Shown piece by piece: positions 1 to 8,746 of a stretch of 64,000 nucleotides of DNA. The notes below the pieces were generated by a model that ran no database searches, had not been told where the DNA came from, and saw only the letters and a program-made list of their open reading frames with translations. The stretch is taken from assembly GCF_004803755.1 (NCBI RefSeq), contig NZ_CP032311.1, forward strand, positions 2,930,501-2,994,500, read 5' to 3'. Every line of letters begins with the position of its first letter. Position 1 is the stretch's first letter. A program made the position numbers and the translations under genes. The DNA is from Pseudomonas sp. DG56-2 (GTDB taxonomy: Bacteria > Pseudomonadota > Gammaproteobacteria > Pseudomonadales > Pseudomonadaceae).

Positions 1-154
1 TGGCCTTTTCAAAATCGGCCAGAGTCGTTTCGCCAATGTAGTCCGTCCAGTTGTACAACCTGAGTGTATTGCCGGTATCCACCTCGGTGGCCAGGGTGGC
101 CGTGGCGGTGGACGCCAGCAACAGACTGCACATCACCTTCAGTGCCTTGCGCAT
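1..154 (-). CDS. Polyamine ABC transporter periplasmic binding protein (5' part only)
   Basis: Only the first 51 codons are in the window; the gene runs off the left edge. The ATG at 154 opens a lipoprotein-like or Sec signal peptide (MRKALKVMCSLLLAS..., small residues before ATEVDTG). This is followed by LRLYNWTDYIGE and TLADFEK, the N-terminal signature of SpuD/SpuE/PotF-type putrescine/spermidine-binding proteins. Such proteins capture polyamines in the periplasm for an ABC permease. Nothing links it to steroid metabolism, so it marks the left boundary of the catabolic block. The family call is good; the exact ligand cannot be judged from this fragment. Confidence 0.8.
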   Translation of the reverse strand, partial: MRKALKVMCSLLLASTATATLATEVDTGNTLRLYNWTDYIGETTLADFEKA

Positions 155-291
155 AGCAACTCCGTCGTGTGACTGCTCAGGGTGAGCCGATGGCGTTACT
201 ATCAGGTGATTCACGGGCGCCGACCATAACCCGAATGGGTGGGTGTCGCGCAGAGGCTCGCAATAGCTTCAGGCGTTTGGCGATTGAGTGC

Positions 292-1377
292 TCATGGTGC
301 CACTTCCAGGCTTGCCGCCTGATGGGTGGGATAGTCCGAATAGCCGCGTGCCCCCGGGGTGTAGAGGGTATGACGGTCGAAGCCAGCCAATGGCAAGCCC
401 GCTTGCAGGCGCTCGACCAGATCCGGATTGGCAATGAAATGCCGGCCGAACGACACCGCATCGCCCTCGCCTGCTGCAAGCGCTGCCCGCGCCGTTGGCC
501 CGTCAAAGCCATCATTGAGAATCACGCCGCTGTTGCTGTGCTGGCGCGCCAGGGCGAAGGCGTCGATGCCAGGCACAGGTGAGCGCATGATGTGCAGGTA
601 AGCCAGACCCAGCGGCGCTACTGCTGCGCACAACGCTGTAGCCGTAGCCAGCGGATCGGCATCCTCAATGTCGTTGTAGCTGTTGCCTGGGCATTGGCGA
701 TAGCCAACCCGACCGGCGCCGATAGCGCCCGCCATGGCCTGTAATACCTCCTTGGCAAAGCGCACTCGATTGTCAGCACTCCCGCCATAGGCATCGGTAC
801 GCAGGTTACTGCCCGAGGCCATGAACTGCATGGGCAGGTAACCACTGGTGCAATGCAATTCGACGCCGTCAAAGCCTGCTTCACGGGCGTTGATCGCCGC
901 CTGGCGGTACTCGCCGATGGTCGCTTCAATACCTTCCAGGCTCAGGGCCTGAGGTTCGTCGGTGTCCACCATACCGGCGATATCGCTGAACAGTCGGGTC
1001 TGTGCCCGCAACGCCGAAGGCGCTACGGTCGCCGCCGTTTCAGGCTTGTTGTAGCGACTCGCGGCGCGCCCCACATGCATCAATTGCAGGACGATACGGC
1101 CACCGCGCTCATGCACCGCGTCGGTCACCTGCCGCCAGCCGGCAATCTGTGCAGCTGTGTAGATGGCCGGGGTGCGGCAATAACCCAGGCCGTTGGCCGA
1201 CGGCGCTGTACCTTCGGCAATGATCAGTCCGGCACTGGCGCGCTGGCGATAGTAGTCAACCATCTCGGCACCCGGCAGCGCATCGGCGCTGGCACGGCTG
1301 CGGGTCATCGGCGCCATGACAATACGGTTGGCCAATTGCAGTTCACCCAGGCGCAGCGGCTCGAACAAGATACTCAT
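292..1377 (-). CDS. Old yellow enzyme family ene-reductase with altered active site
   Basis: 361-residue single-domain OYE/NemA-like FMN TIM barrel. It begins MSILFEPLRLGEL and contains NRIVMAPMTRSRA, the GRAASRY region and SNLRTDAYGGS near 189-200. OYE enzymes reduce activated C=C bonds with NAD(P)H. The usual substrate-anchoring pair (H-x2-N or H-x2-H) reads H175-C-T-S178, so the second anchoring residue is a serine. The flavin-contact segment GYRQCPGNSYNDIEDADP is also shifted from the usual GIRLSP form. It is the last gene of a unit with the OB/MaoC fusion and SCP2 thiolase, after a 102-base gap holding a strong hairpin. In this setting the substrate may be an unsaturated steroid ketone or acyl-CoA; that is inference. 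Confidence 0.85.
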   Translation of the reverse strand: MSILFEPLRLGELQLANRIVMAPMTRSRASADALPGAEMVDYYRQRASAGLIIAEGTAPSANGLGYCRTPAIYTAAQIAGWRQVTDAVHERGGRIVLQLMHVGRAASRYNKPETAATVAPSALRAQTRLFSDIAGMVDTDEPQALSLEGIEATIGEYRQAAINAREAGFDGVELHCTSGYLPMQFMASGSNLRTDAYGGSADNRVRFAKEVLQAMAGAIGAGRVGYRQCPGNSYNDIEDADPLATATALCAAVAPLGLAYLHIMRSPVPGIDAFALARQHSNSGVILNDGFDGPTARAALAAGEGDAVSFGRHFIANPDLVERLQAGLPLAGFDRHTLYTPGARGYSDYPTHQAASLEVAP

Positions 1378-1429
1378 CTCAGCTCCTTCACTTCTTGGAA
1401 ATTCCCGACCGCGACTGAATCGCGCTGCG

Positions 1430-1461
1430 GGTCGGCAGCGCGTGCAGCGTGGCTGCCGACC
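1430..1461. other. Intercistronic hairpin between OB/MaoC gene and OYE gene
   Basis: Perfect 10-bp inverted repeat, GGTCGGCAGC (1430-1439) against GCTGCCGACC (1452-1461), with a 12-base loop. It lies in the 102-base gap between two co-directional genes. No run of T follows on the reverse strand, so it looks more like an mRNA-stabilising or attenuating hairpin than a terminator. Confidence 0.6.
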
Positions 1462-1479
1462 TAGCCGCTGTTTGCCGGC

Positions 1480-2427
1480 TTACATGTACAGGATCACCAG
1501 GTCATTGATCACCGAAGGACGATCACTGCCCACCACATGGGTGTTCACTTCCAGGGTCAGTTGGGTGCCACGTTTGACCCGTGCCACCTGCTTGACCCGG
1601 GCCCGGGCATGGATGCGCGAACCGGCAGGTACTGGCGCCGGGAAGCGCAAGCGGTCGGAGCCGTAGTTGACCATGGTGCTGAAGCCGGTGATTTCGTAAC
1701 CCAGCGACAGTTGCAGTCGCGATTGCAGCACCTGCACCAGCGCACCGTGGGCAATGGTGCCGCCAAACGGGCTGTCCTTGCGCGCGCGCTCAGGATCGGT
1801 GTGAATCCAGTAGTTGTCGCCCGAGAGCTTGGCAAAGGCATCGATCAGTTCCTGGTCGACCTCAACCTCGTTGCTCCACTCACTGAAGGTGTCGCTGACC
1901 AGGCTTTGCAACGCCGTCTCGTCATCCATCGCCACCTGGCGTGAAGGTGCTGGCGCGGCAGCCTCGGCCGCTGGGGCCTGGGCTGCACCGTTCCAGCTTT
2001 GCAGGGCGGCGCTGTCTTGCTCCATACCGGTAAAACGCAGCAACCGCGAACCCTTGGCATCCACTTCGGCGAACACCGGTTGCAGACGCATACCGATGCG
2101 GATCTGTTCCTCTTCCAGCCCCACCAGCGTGGTGTTGATGCGCACGCCTTCATCCAGTTCGATCACCGCCAACTTCTGCGGCATTTCGTCGGCGAAATCC
2201 GGGAGCGTGGCAATGCGCGCGATGGTGAAGCTGTAGAGGCTGGCGCCGCCACTGACTTCACGCCAGGCCAGGTCATGGGCCAGGCATTTGGGGCAGTGGC
2301 GACGCGGGTAAAACACCCAGTGTTCGCAGACGTTGCACTGCTGGATCAACAGGCGCTGGGCCTTGAGACCTTCCCAGAACGGTGCGGAAATTTCGGTTGG
2401 CACCGGCATTGGCTTATTGTTCGACAT
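1480..2427 (-). CDS. OB-fold (DUF35) - MaoC hydratase fusion protein
   Basis: About 315 residues in two domains. The N-terminal half is a DUF35 zinc-ribbon/OB-fold domain with CNVC...CPKC (about residues 31-49) followed by a beta-rich OB domain. After an Ala/Pro-rich linker (about 148-165) comes a MaoC/hot-dog hydratase domain with the signature LSGDNYWIHTDPE...GGTIAHGALV. DUF35 proteins bind SCP2-type thiolases or aldolases, and MaoC domains hydrate enoyl-CoA. The domain order is the reverse of the ChsH2-like protein at 22683-23663. The upstream thiolase stop (TGA at 2433-2435) overlaps an ATG at 2436, but that ATG is only one base from the AGGGAG site. The ATG at 2427 sits 10 bases away and is preferred. 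Probably forms a hydratase/retro-aldolase complex with the adjacent thiolase. Confidence 0.85.
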   Translation of the reverse strand: MSNNKPMPVPTEISAPFWEGLKAQRLLIQQCNVCEHWVFYPRRHCPKCLAHDLAWREVSGGASLYSFTIARIATLPDFADEMPQKLAVIELDEGVRINTTLVGLEEEQIRIGMRLQPVFAEVDAKGSRLLRFTGMEQDSAALQSWNGAAQAPAAEAAAPAPSRQVAMDDETALQSLVSDTFSEWSNEVEVDQELIDAFAKLSGDNYWIHTDPERARKDSPFGGTIAHGALVQVLQSRLQLSLGYEITGFSTMVNYGSDRLRFPAPVPAGSRIHARARVKQVARVKRGTQLTLEVNTHVVGSDRPSVINDLVILYM

Positions 2428-2432
2428 GCAGG

Positions 2433-3644
2433 TCATGCTCCCTGAAGAATCAATGCAGCTTGTTCACTCATCACGCCACCGGTTCCGGAGACGTAAACCG
2501 CATCGCAGCGCCCAAGCTGGCGTTCGCCCGCTTCTCCACTGATCTGTGTGACCGCCTCAATCACCTGGGACATGCCCCCGGCCGCACCGGCCTGGCCGAA
2601 GCTGAGCTGGCCACCGTGGGTATTCATCGGGAAATCGCCGCGCCAAGTCAGGTCGTGCTCACGGACAAACTGCATGCCCTCACCCTTGGCGCAGAAACCG
2701 GCGTCTTCGAGGGTCAGCAAGGCGGTAATGGTGTAGCAGTCGTAAATTTGGGCGGCATCGACATCAGTCGTTTTCAGCCCGGCCATCTCGAACGCGCGGC
2801 GCGAGGCTGGCCCCACCGGGGTGTGGATCATGTCCTTGGCGTAAGACGGCGATTTGAATGCCAGGTGTTCGCCAAAACCGGTAATGAACGCTGGGCGCTT
2901 ACGGGCACGCGCGGCGACTTCCTTGGAGGCAATGATCAGTGCCGCGCCACCGGCCACCGGCATGACAATTTCCAGTACATGCAGCGGGTCGGCAACGCGC
3001 TTGCTCGCCAGCACCTGCTCGATGGTCAACGGTTGGCCGTAGAACATCGCCTGGGGATTGGCCAGGGCGTTGGTGCGCTGGTCAACGGCAATCTTGGCCA
3101 TCGCAATCGGGTCATAACCGTACTGCGCGGCATAGCGCTGGGCGATCATGGCGTAGCCGGTATTCTGGCCCATGTGCCCGTACGGCAAGTCGAACTCTGC
3201 CTCCGGAGCACCGAAGGCGGTGCTGTGGCCACCGTAGCGCATGGCGCGAATCATTGCGCTGGGGTCTTCGTCTGGCCCCATAGGCGCCATCCGTGCAGGC
3301 ATTACGCAGAGCACGGCCTGGCATAAGCCCAGCTCGATGGCTGCAGCGGCGCGCCATACCATGCCCACCGCCGTGCAACCGCCCAGGTCGACCACTTCGG
3401 CGAAATTGACGGTCAAGCCCAGGTACTCGGCGGCCATGGCCGGTACGAACACCGAAGCTTCATGAAAGTGCGGGCCGTTGATCACCAGACCATCGAGGTC
3501 TTCGGCACGCAGCCCTGCGTCGCGTAGCGCTTGCGCGGCCAGGTCGGCCACTTGTTCGAGGTGGAACATGCGCGGTGCAGTGGCATACTTTTCCGGCTTG
3601 TACTGCGCGGCGCCTACAATCGCCGCATGACCTTTAAGACCCAT
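2433..3644 (-). CDS. SCP2-type thiolase / lipid-transfer protein-like acyl-CoA lyase
   Basis: 403 residues from the ATG at 3644, which has a GGGGG stretch just upstream; the longer reading frame adds 45 implausible residues. It starts MGLKGHAAIVGAAQ, typical of Ltp/SCPx thiolases, and keeps a cysteine at the nucleophile position (LGGCTAVG) plus the NTHGG and TGGVMSE motifs near the C-terminus. This family makes thiolytic or retro-aldol cleavages of branched steroid side chains and usually needs a DUF35 partner; one is encoded directly downstream. Of the three SCP2-type proteins in this window only this one keeps the Cys, so true thiolysis is possible. First gene of its unit, with a regulatory box 73 bases upstream. 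Confidence 0.88.
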   Translation of the reverse strand: MGLKGHAAIVGAAQYKPEKYATAPRMFHLEQVADLAAQALRDAGLRAEDLDGLVINGPHFHEASVFVPAMAAEYLGLTVNFAEVVDLGGCTAVGMVWRAAAAIELGLCQAVLCVMPARMAPMGPDEDPSAMIRAMRYGGHSTAFGAPEAEFDLPYGHMGQNTGYAMIAQRYAAQYGYDPIAMAKIAVDQRTNALANPQAMFYGQPLTIEQVLASKRVADPLHVLEIVMPVAGGAALIIASKEVAARARKRPAFITGFGEHLAFKSPSYAKDMIHTPVGPASRRAFEMAGLKTTDVDAAQIYDCYTITALLTLEDAGFCAKGEGMQFVREHDLTWRGDFPMNTHGGQLSFGQAGAAGGMSQVIEAVTQISGEAGERQLGRCDAVYVSGTGGVMSEQAALILQGA

Positions 3645-3717
3645 GTATCCCCCACTCGAAAGCTGTGTGCTTCGGATTTTGTTGTGTAATGACCATGCCA
3701 CAACTGCTGCAGCGAGT

Positions 3718-3736
3718 GATCGTCCATTTTGACTAG
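3718..3736 (-). promoter_or_regulatory. 19-bp box upstream of SCP2 thiolase unit
   Basis: Read toward the gene at 3644: CTAGTCAAAATGGACGATC. It differs from the window consensus YTAGTCYNNNNGGACGATG at two positions. There are 73 bases between the box and the ATG. Confidence 0.7.
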
Positions 3737-3784
3737 GCCACGGCGGGCGCCAGGATCGATACAGGCCTGGCGCCGCCACGGGGA

Positions 3785-5461
3785 TCAGAAGCTGTACTTC
3801 ACCGAGAACGTGCCATAGTCACGGTCCGCCAGCAAACGCTTGACCGGATCCGCTTCACCCAGGTAGCCGGTGACCCGCAGAGCGACTTCCAGGTTGCCCA
3901 GGTACTTGAAGGTGGTGCCAACGCTCAAGCGCCGGTCGCCCTGCAGTCCCGAGATGGTCCCAGCCATTGGTGTGGCGCCGCTGAACACGTTGGAAAAGTT
4001 GACCGGTACTTCCAGGTCCCAGCCTTCAAATACGCCCGGGTAACTGAAGGATGCGCCAAGGGTGTAGGCGCTCGCAGTCTTGCTGCGCCAGGCCGTGGCG
4101 GTCTTGTAGGTGTAGTCATCGGATGGCTGCACCAGTGGACGCATCGGCGCAATCAGGCTGTCACCAAGGGCCTGCAGGTTAGGCGCCGCCGAGGCCTCGT
4201 CGACACTGTCGACACGCACGTGAACGATCTCGGCGGTCAACGAGGTCTGGCTCGCCCACGGACGATCGCCCAGGATGCGGATAGCCGAGAGCTGCATCTG
4301 CTGGCCCTTGCCACGGGCCGGAGTCGGGCCCAGGCCAGTGTTGACCATTACCGGTGCGCCATCGCGGTAGGACCACTCGCCGCCGATCTGGGTTTCACCG
4401 ATTTTCGTCGAAGCGCTGATACCCGTCAGTTTTATGTCTTCAAAGTAGGTAATGCGGTAGCCATCCGGGGCGCCGAAGAACACGCCCGGACCTGCCGGGA
4501 CTGCCTGGTAGCCCACCAATGCAGTGGCAGGGTTCTTGTCGTGATAATTGACATGAAACAGTGACAACTCCAGGGCTGGCACCGGACGAAAGCGAACCTG
4601 CGCACCCCACTGGCCACTGTCACGCGGTTCATCGGTGCCGCGATAGTCGATCCGAGAGCCATTGGCGCCGAGAATGAATTCCCGCCCCGGCCCTACCACG
4701 TCACTGGTAGACAAGTAGCTACCCACCGGTGGCAGTTCGGTGCCCATCCATTCATATTGCACATAGGCGCCGAAGGTCAGTTGCGGGTTCAGTCGATACG
4801 ATGCCGAAACTTGTCCGACCGGCAACAGCACTTCCTTGACCTCGACCCCCGGCTGCGCTGCCTTGACCGCATCGGACGGGCTTTGCACACCACTGACACC
4901 TGGGTAGAACAGGCTCTCACCCCACGACTCGATGTGACGCCCGGCCTTGACGTCGAGCATCGAATCGTTCTCGAAACGCCAGCCACCAAACACGTAGGCG
5001 TCGAGGAACTTACTGCGGCCACCGGCGTAGTACTTGGTATCGCTGGTGAATTCATTGTGGTCGCCGTTCTTGTTGACGGTGCCCGGCGAATCGTTGTCGT
5101 TGGAGCGATGGTAGACGTCATCGTAGAAGGTACTGGCACGCAATACCGCACCATAGTTGTCCTTGCGCACGATCATTTCCGCCAGGGCACCAATGCGATT
5201 GGTCACCAGGCTGCCTTTGTCGAAGTTGCGGTCGCCGTCATCACCGTTGAGGGTCAGCAGGTCCTTGTCCGGATCGGACAAACGCACACCAAGGCCGTAG
5301 CTGGTTGTTACGGTCCAGTCGATCGTCGTTCCGTCGTCGAACTCGATGGTTTCACCGGACCATGCGGGTGTCGACACCAACGCAATCGCCACCACCAGAC
5401 CAGATAACTCGAAGCCCGATACCCTTGGGCCAGCACCATATTTTTTGTTTTTATTAGTCAC
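3785..5461 (-). CDS. DUF1302 family outer-membrane protein
   Basis: 558 residues from a GTG at 5461, chosen because GGGAG lies 7 bases before it; an ATG at 5515 has no such site. The N-terminus is basic, followed by a hydrophobic stretch ending STPAWSGE, a probable Sec signal peptide. The mature part begins with IEFDDGTTIDWTVTTSYGLGVR and carries many alternating beta-strand segments, ending FSVKYSF with a terminal aromatic as in outer-membrane barrels. DUF1302 proteins commonly pair with DUF1329 proteins (one is at 13199) in clusters for hydrophobic substrates such as sterols and terpenoids. A role in substrate uptake across the outer membrane is inferred. Last gene after the CoA ligase and MBL hydrolase. 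Confidence 0.85.
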   Translation of the reverse strand: MTNKNKKYGAGPRVSGFELSGLVVAIALVSTPAWSGETIEFDDGTTIDWTVTTSYGLGVRLSDPDKDLLTLNGDDGDRNFDKGSLVTNRIGALAEMIVRKDNYGAVLRASTFYDDVYHRSNDNDSPGTVNKNGDHNEFTSDTKYYAGGRSKFLDAYVFGGWRFENDSMLDVKAGRHIESWGESLFYPGVSGVQSPSDAVKAAQPGVEVKEVLLPVGQVSASYRLNPQLTFGAYVQYEWMGTELPPVGSYLSTSDVVGPGREFILGANGSRIDYRGTDEPRDSGQWGAQVRFRPVPALELSLFHVNYHDKNPATALVGYQAVPAGPGVFFGAPDGYRITYFEDIKLTGISASTKIGETQIGGEWSYRDGAPVMVNTGLGPTPARGKGQQMQLSAIRILGDRPWASQTSLTAEIVHVRVDSVDEASAAPNLQALGDSLIAPMRPLVQPSDDYTYKTATAWRSKTASAYTLGASFSYPGVFEGWDLEVPVNFSNVFSGATPMAGTISGLQGDRRLSVGTTFKYLGNLEVALRVTGYLGEADPVKRLLADRDYGTFSVKYSF

Positions 5462-5532
5462 ACTGCCTCTCCCGATAAACGACCCGATGGCCGCGCAAAT
5501 GTGCAAGAACACCACTACTTCCCACTGCCTGC

Positions 5533-6627
5533 TCAGAGCTGCCCTAGCGCAGACCGAGCAATGACACCTTCATCCGGGCGCGAGTACCGAAACACACCGG
5601 CTAGTTCTTCTCGTACCAATCGCCCTTGAGCGATGAGGTAATTGGCATGGGCCAGGGTTTCGCCGATGGCCATCAGTTCATCGAAGCGCCCCTTAACCGC
5701 TGGAAACAGCACCGCCATCAACTGCATGGCAGTGCGCGGCGCCGTGCAGGCGTCCAGCAACTGCTGCAGATGCGTCTGGTGATGGGCATGCAGTTGATCA
5801 AGGCGCTCATGCAGGTTGAAAAACGGTCGCTCATGCGCCGGCAGCACCAGCACGCTGTCGGGCACTGTGCGCAGGTCATGGATCGAGTCGAGCCAGTCAC
5901 GCAGCGGGTCAGCATCAGGCTCGGTGACCTGGACGCAGACGCTTGAGGTAATCCGCGGCAGTACCTGGTCGCCGGAAATCAGCAGGCCGTCTTCGGCGCA
6001 GTACAGGCAGGCATGCTCGGGGGAATGACCGCGGCCGATACGGATCTGCCAGCGACGCCCACCGATGTCCAGCTCACTGCCTTCGCTCAAGCGGTGAAAA
6101 CTGGTCGGCACCTGTGGTCGAAAGTGCGCGGAACCGAGAATCGGGAACAGCGCCTGGGTTTGCTCGGGGCTGAAACCTGCACGCTGGTAATGCTGGCCGA
6201 ATGCCCAATCGCTGCTGCCATCGCCCTGCCTGCCCAACTGGTGCATGGCCTGGTATTCACTGGCACTCATGAACACCGGACAGTGAAAGCGGTCACTCAA
6301 CCAGCCAAGCACGCCGACATGATCGGAGTGAAAGTGCGTACAGATCACCGCCACCAGCGGCAACCCTGCAAGCGCGGTATCGAACAGCGCTTCCCAGACT
6401 TCACGGGTTTGCGCATTGTTCAACCCGGTATCGACCGCCACCCAGCCCTCGCCATGGCGCAGCAAATACAGGTTGATGTGGTCGAGTCCGAACGGCAGCG
6501 GCATACGCAGCCACAAAAGCCCCTCGGCGATTTCCTGCACAGCGCCGTTGGCAGGCGGTTGCGGCCAGGGAAAGCGCAGTCCGGCGCGCCATTCATGTCC
6601 CTGCGCGTCGAGGCTACTCACTGGCAT
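5533..6627 (-). CDS. Metallo-beta-lactamase fold hydrolase
   Basis: 364 residues from the ATG at 6627, overlapping the end of the CoA ligase gene by 14 bases; the start is uncertain because no strong ribosome site is visible. The zinc motif HFHSDH is at 98-103, with later ligand regions GHSPEHACLY and ISGDQVLPRI and a C-terminal helical part typical of the hydrolases next to acyl-CoA genes (LACTB2/RNase Z-like thioesterase or lactonase group). Co-expression with a CoA ligase and DUF1302 protein suggests cleavage of a thioester, ester or lactone arising from the steroid; the substrate is unknown. Probably cytoplasmic, since no signal peptide is visible. Confidence 0.8.
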   Translation of the reverse strand: MPVSSLDAQGHEWRAGLRFPWPQPPANGAVQEIAEGLLWLRMPLPFGLDHINLYLLRHGEGWVAVDTGLNNAQTREVWEALFDTALAGLPLVAVICTHFHSDHVGVLGWLSDRFHCPVFMSASEYQAMHQLGRQGDGSSDWAFGQHYQRAGFSPEQTQALFPILGSAHFRPQVPTSFHRLSEGSELDIGGRRWQIRIGRGHSPEHACLYCAEDGLLISGDQVLPRITSSVCVQVTEPDADPLRDWLDSIHDLRTVPDSVLVLPAHERPFFNLHERLDQLHAHHQTHLQQLLDACTAPRTAMQLMAVLFPAVKGRFDELMAIGETLAHANYLIAQGRLVREELAGVFRYSRPDEGVIARSALGQL

Positions 6628-8476
6628 CACCGGCAAAGGCCGCCAGGCCAACGCGCTCCAGCACCTCTGTGCTGTAGGCAACATAGCTGCGGCTGCTTTC
6701 GTCGCGAATGAACAGTGGGTCGCTAAATGCAGTGGGTGCGTAACCCTGGCGCTGCAGGTCGACCTTGCGCAGCTTGAATGTACTGGTCAGATCGGCGGCG
6801 GCCGAAACCCGCACGAACATCGGCGCGGCGTAACGCGGCAACCGCGCCTCGGTCAACGCATAAAATGCTTTTGGATCGAAGGTCTGACCCGGCTGCATCA
6901 GCACCGCTGCCATACCGACGCGACCCTCTTGCCCAGGCACCTGCACGCCATAGATATTGATCAGCTCGAGCCCGGTAAAGTCGCCCAGCGCAGAAGCCAC
7001 CTCCAGGGTCGAGACGTTCTCGCTCTTCCAGCGGAAGGTGTCGCCGATGCGGTCGATGAAATAGAGGTAACCATCCTCATCGAAGCGCAGCAGGTCCCCG
7101 GAGCTCCAGTAAGCGTCGCCCTCGACGAACACGTTGCGCCGAATTTTGCTGTTAGTGGCCTCGGCCGAGGTGTAACCCTCGAAGCGTCCACCGCCGATGT
7201 TGGGATGATTGATGATGAAACCGAGCGCTTCGCCCACCTCTCCCACTTCACACAGTTGATGAAAACCATGCTCGTCTCGGGGATGACTGTCGGTTTCAAC
7301 GTCATAGCGCACCAGGCGCAGATTGCTCTTCTCCCAGAACGGCACACGACCGCAGGCGCCCACATAATTGTCGACGTTGACCACGTTGGTATTGGACTCG
7401 GTGGAACCCCAGCCCTCAAACACCTGAATCGGCCCGAAGCGCTGGACCCAGTTCTGCCAGGTTTCTCGCGTCAGCCCGGCACCGAGCATGCAACGCAAAC
7501 TGTGCTCGCGCTCGCCGGCAACCTCAGGCTGGTTGAGCAGGTAGCGACAGATCTCGCCGATGTACTGGAACACCGTGACCTGATGCTTGCGGATGTCGTT
7601 CCAGAACTCGCGAACACTGAACTTGCGTCGCACCACAATCGCCGCACCGGTCTTCAGCGCGGTAGAGGTTACCGACGTGGCGGCTGCACCGTGGTACAGC
7701 GGCAGGCAGCAATAGAACACGTCCTGCACCGTCGTCTGCAAAGTGATTTCCATGATGTCGCCGGTCGACATCCAGCGCATATGGCTGTAGCGCGCCGCTT
7801 TCGGCAAGCCGGTGGTACCGGAGGTAAAGATCAGCAGGCTGGGCGTTTCGGCGCTCAGGTCTGCGCGCAGGTCCCGCGGGAACGGCGTGCTCGGCGCCGC
7901 GGCCAGGGCTTCGTTCAAGCGCGTATCAACCTGATCTGGCACCTCACCCGACCACGGCTGCTCGGTATCTTCTACCAGCCAGAGCGGCAACGGCGGCAAG
8001 GTTTCGGTGACGAGAAAATTGCCCAGAATCTCTTCGCCGACAATGATCGCCTTGGCGTCGATCGCTTCCAGCGAATGCGTCAGTGTTCGGCCGCTGAGCT
8101 GGGTATTGACGAAGCCCACCACCACCCCGAGCTTGGCCAGTGCATACCAACAGCAGAAAAACGCCGGGCGGTTTTCCATTGCCAGTGCACAGACATCACC
8201 CGGGCGCAGGCCACGGGCATGAAAGACATGCGCCAGGCGATCGGCCTGGGCGTTGATCTGGGCGAAGCTCAGGCGCTGCTCGCCGTAGATGATGAAAGGC
8301 CGCTCGCCATGGCGCTGTGCTTGTTCTTCCAAGCGATCAGCCAAGGTATAGCGATCTGCCGGCTTGATCCGTGCACTGGCTTCAGCACGGCGATCGAGGA
8401 TGGCCTGCGTCTGCTCGCGTGGCACAACCCCACGATCGTCAGCAGACAGCAGGCTTGCGTTGTTGAAATTGTTCAT
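6614..8476 (-). CDS. FATP/FadD6-like very-long-chain or bile-acid CoA ligase
   Basis: 620 residues from the ATG at 8476, preceded by GGAGAAAAGG. ANL-family AMP-forming ligase: P-loop LLIFTSGTTGLPK near 210-222, EGWGSTESN, and the late motif SSGDLLRFDEDGYLYFIDRIGDTFRWKSEN is characteristic of the FATP/very-long-chain/bile-acyl-CoA synthetase branch (SLC27, FadD6). It would activate a steroid carboxylate, perhaps the C5 side chain of cholate-type acids, with ATP and CoA. First gene of a unit with the MBL hydrolase and DUF1302 protein. It is divergent from the MFS transporter, and each arm has its own 19-bp box. Confidence 0.88.
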   Translation of the reverse strand: MNNFNNASLLSADDRGVVPREQTQAILDRRAEASARIKPADRYTLADRLEEQAQRHGERPFIIYGEQRLSFAQINAQADRLAHVFHARGLRPGDVCALAMENRPAFFCCWYALAKLGVVVGFVNTQLSGRTLTHSLEAIDAKAIIVGEEILGNFLVTETLPPLPLWLVEDTEQPWSGEVPDQVDTRLNEALAAAPSTPFPRDLRADLSAETPSLLIFTSGTTGLPKAARYSHMRWMSTGDIMEITLQTTVQDVFYCCLPLYHGAAATSVTSTALKTGAAIVVRRKFSVREFWNDIRKHQVTVFQYIGEICRYLLNQPEVAGEREHSLRCMLGAGLTRETWQNWVQRFGPIQVFEGWGSTESNTNVVNVDNYVGACGRVPFWEKSNLRLVRYDVETDSHPRDEHGFHQLCEVGEVGEALGFIINHPNIGGGRFEGYTSAEATNSKIRRNVFVEGDAYWSSGDLLRFDEDGYLYFIDRIGDTFRWKSENVSTLEVASALGDFTGLELINIYGVQVPGQEGRVGMAAVLMQPGQTFDPKAFYALTEARLPRYAAPMFVRVSAAADLTSTFKLRKVDLQRQGYAPTAFSDPLFIRDESSRSYVAYSTEVLERVGLAAFAGDASE

Positions 8477-8616
8477 CCTTTTCTCCGATAAAACACGCGA
8501 CCGGGCGCTCGGGGTCAACGTGGTTCGCCCGCACGCCTTTGCTATTGCGATCACCGCCACCGAGCGGCCAGGTGATCGAGCACGGAACGCATCATTCACC
8601 CTGCAGAGAAGTGCAA

Positions 8617-8635
8617 CATCGTCCGATAAGACTAA
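8617..8635 (-). promoter_or_regulatory. 19-bp box for CoA ligase unit
   Basis: Read toward the gene at 8476: TTAGTCTTATCGGACGATG, a full match to YTAGTCYNNNNGGACGATG. There are 140 bases to the ATG, longer than usual. It lies back to back with the box at 8668. Confidence 0.8.
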
Positions 8636-8667
8636 GCAGCAGCGATTGCCTTGCGCCGCACTAACGA

Positions 8668-8686
8668 GTGGTCTGAACGGACGATG
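8668..8686 (+). promoter_or_regulatory. 19-bp box for MFS-hsaD-reductase unit
   Basis: GTGGTCTGAACGGACGATG on the plus strand, 60 bases before the GTG start at 8747. Only the first and third positions deviate from the consensus. Confidence 0.75.
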
Positions 8687-8746
8687 TGCCCAACCTCGAT
8701 CCGGTCCACGCTCCTCCTCACTAGAACAAAACCGGGAGCACCCGCA

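Noticed and set aside
6416..8491. Long plus-strand open frame opposite the FATP-like CoA ligase (691 codons)
   Set aside because: It mirrors a clear ligase with full motifs on the minus strand, has no recognisable domain and has low-complexity composition typical of antisense frames in GC-rich DNA.
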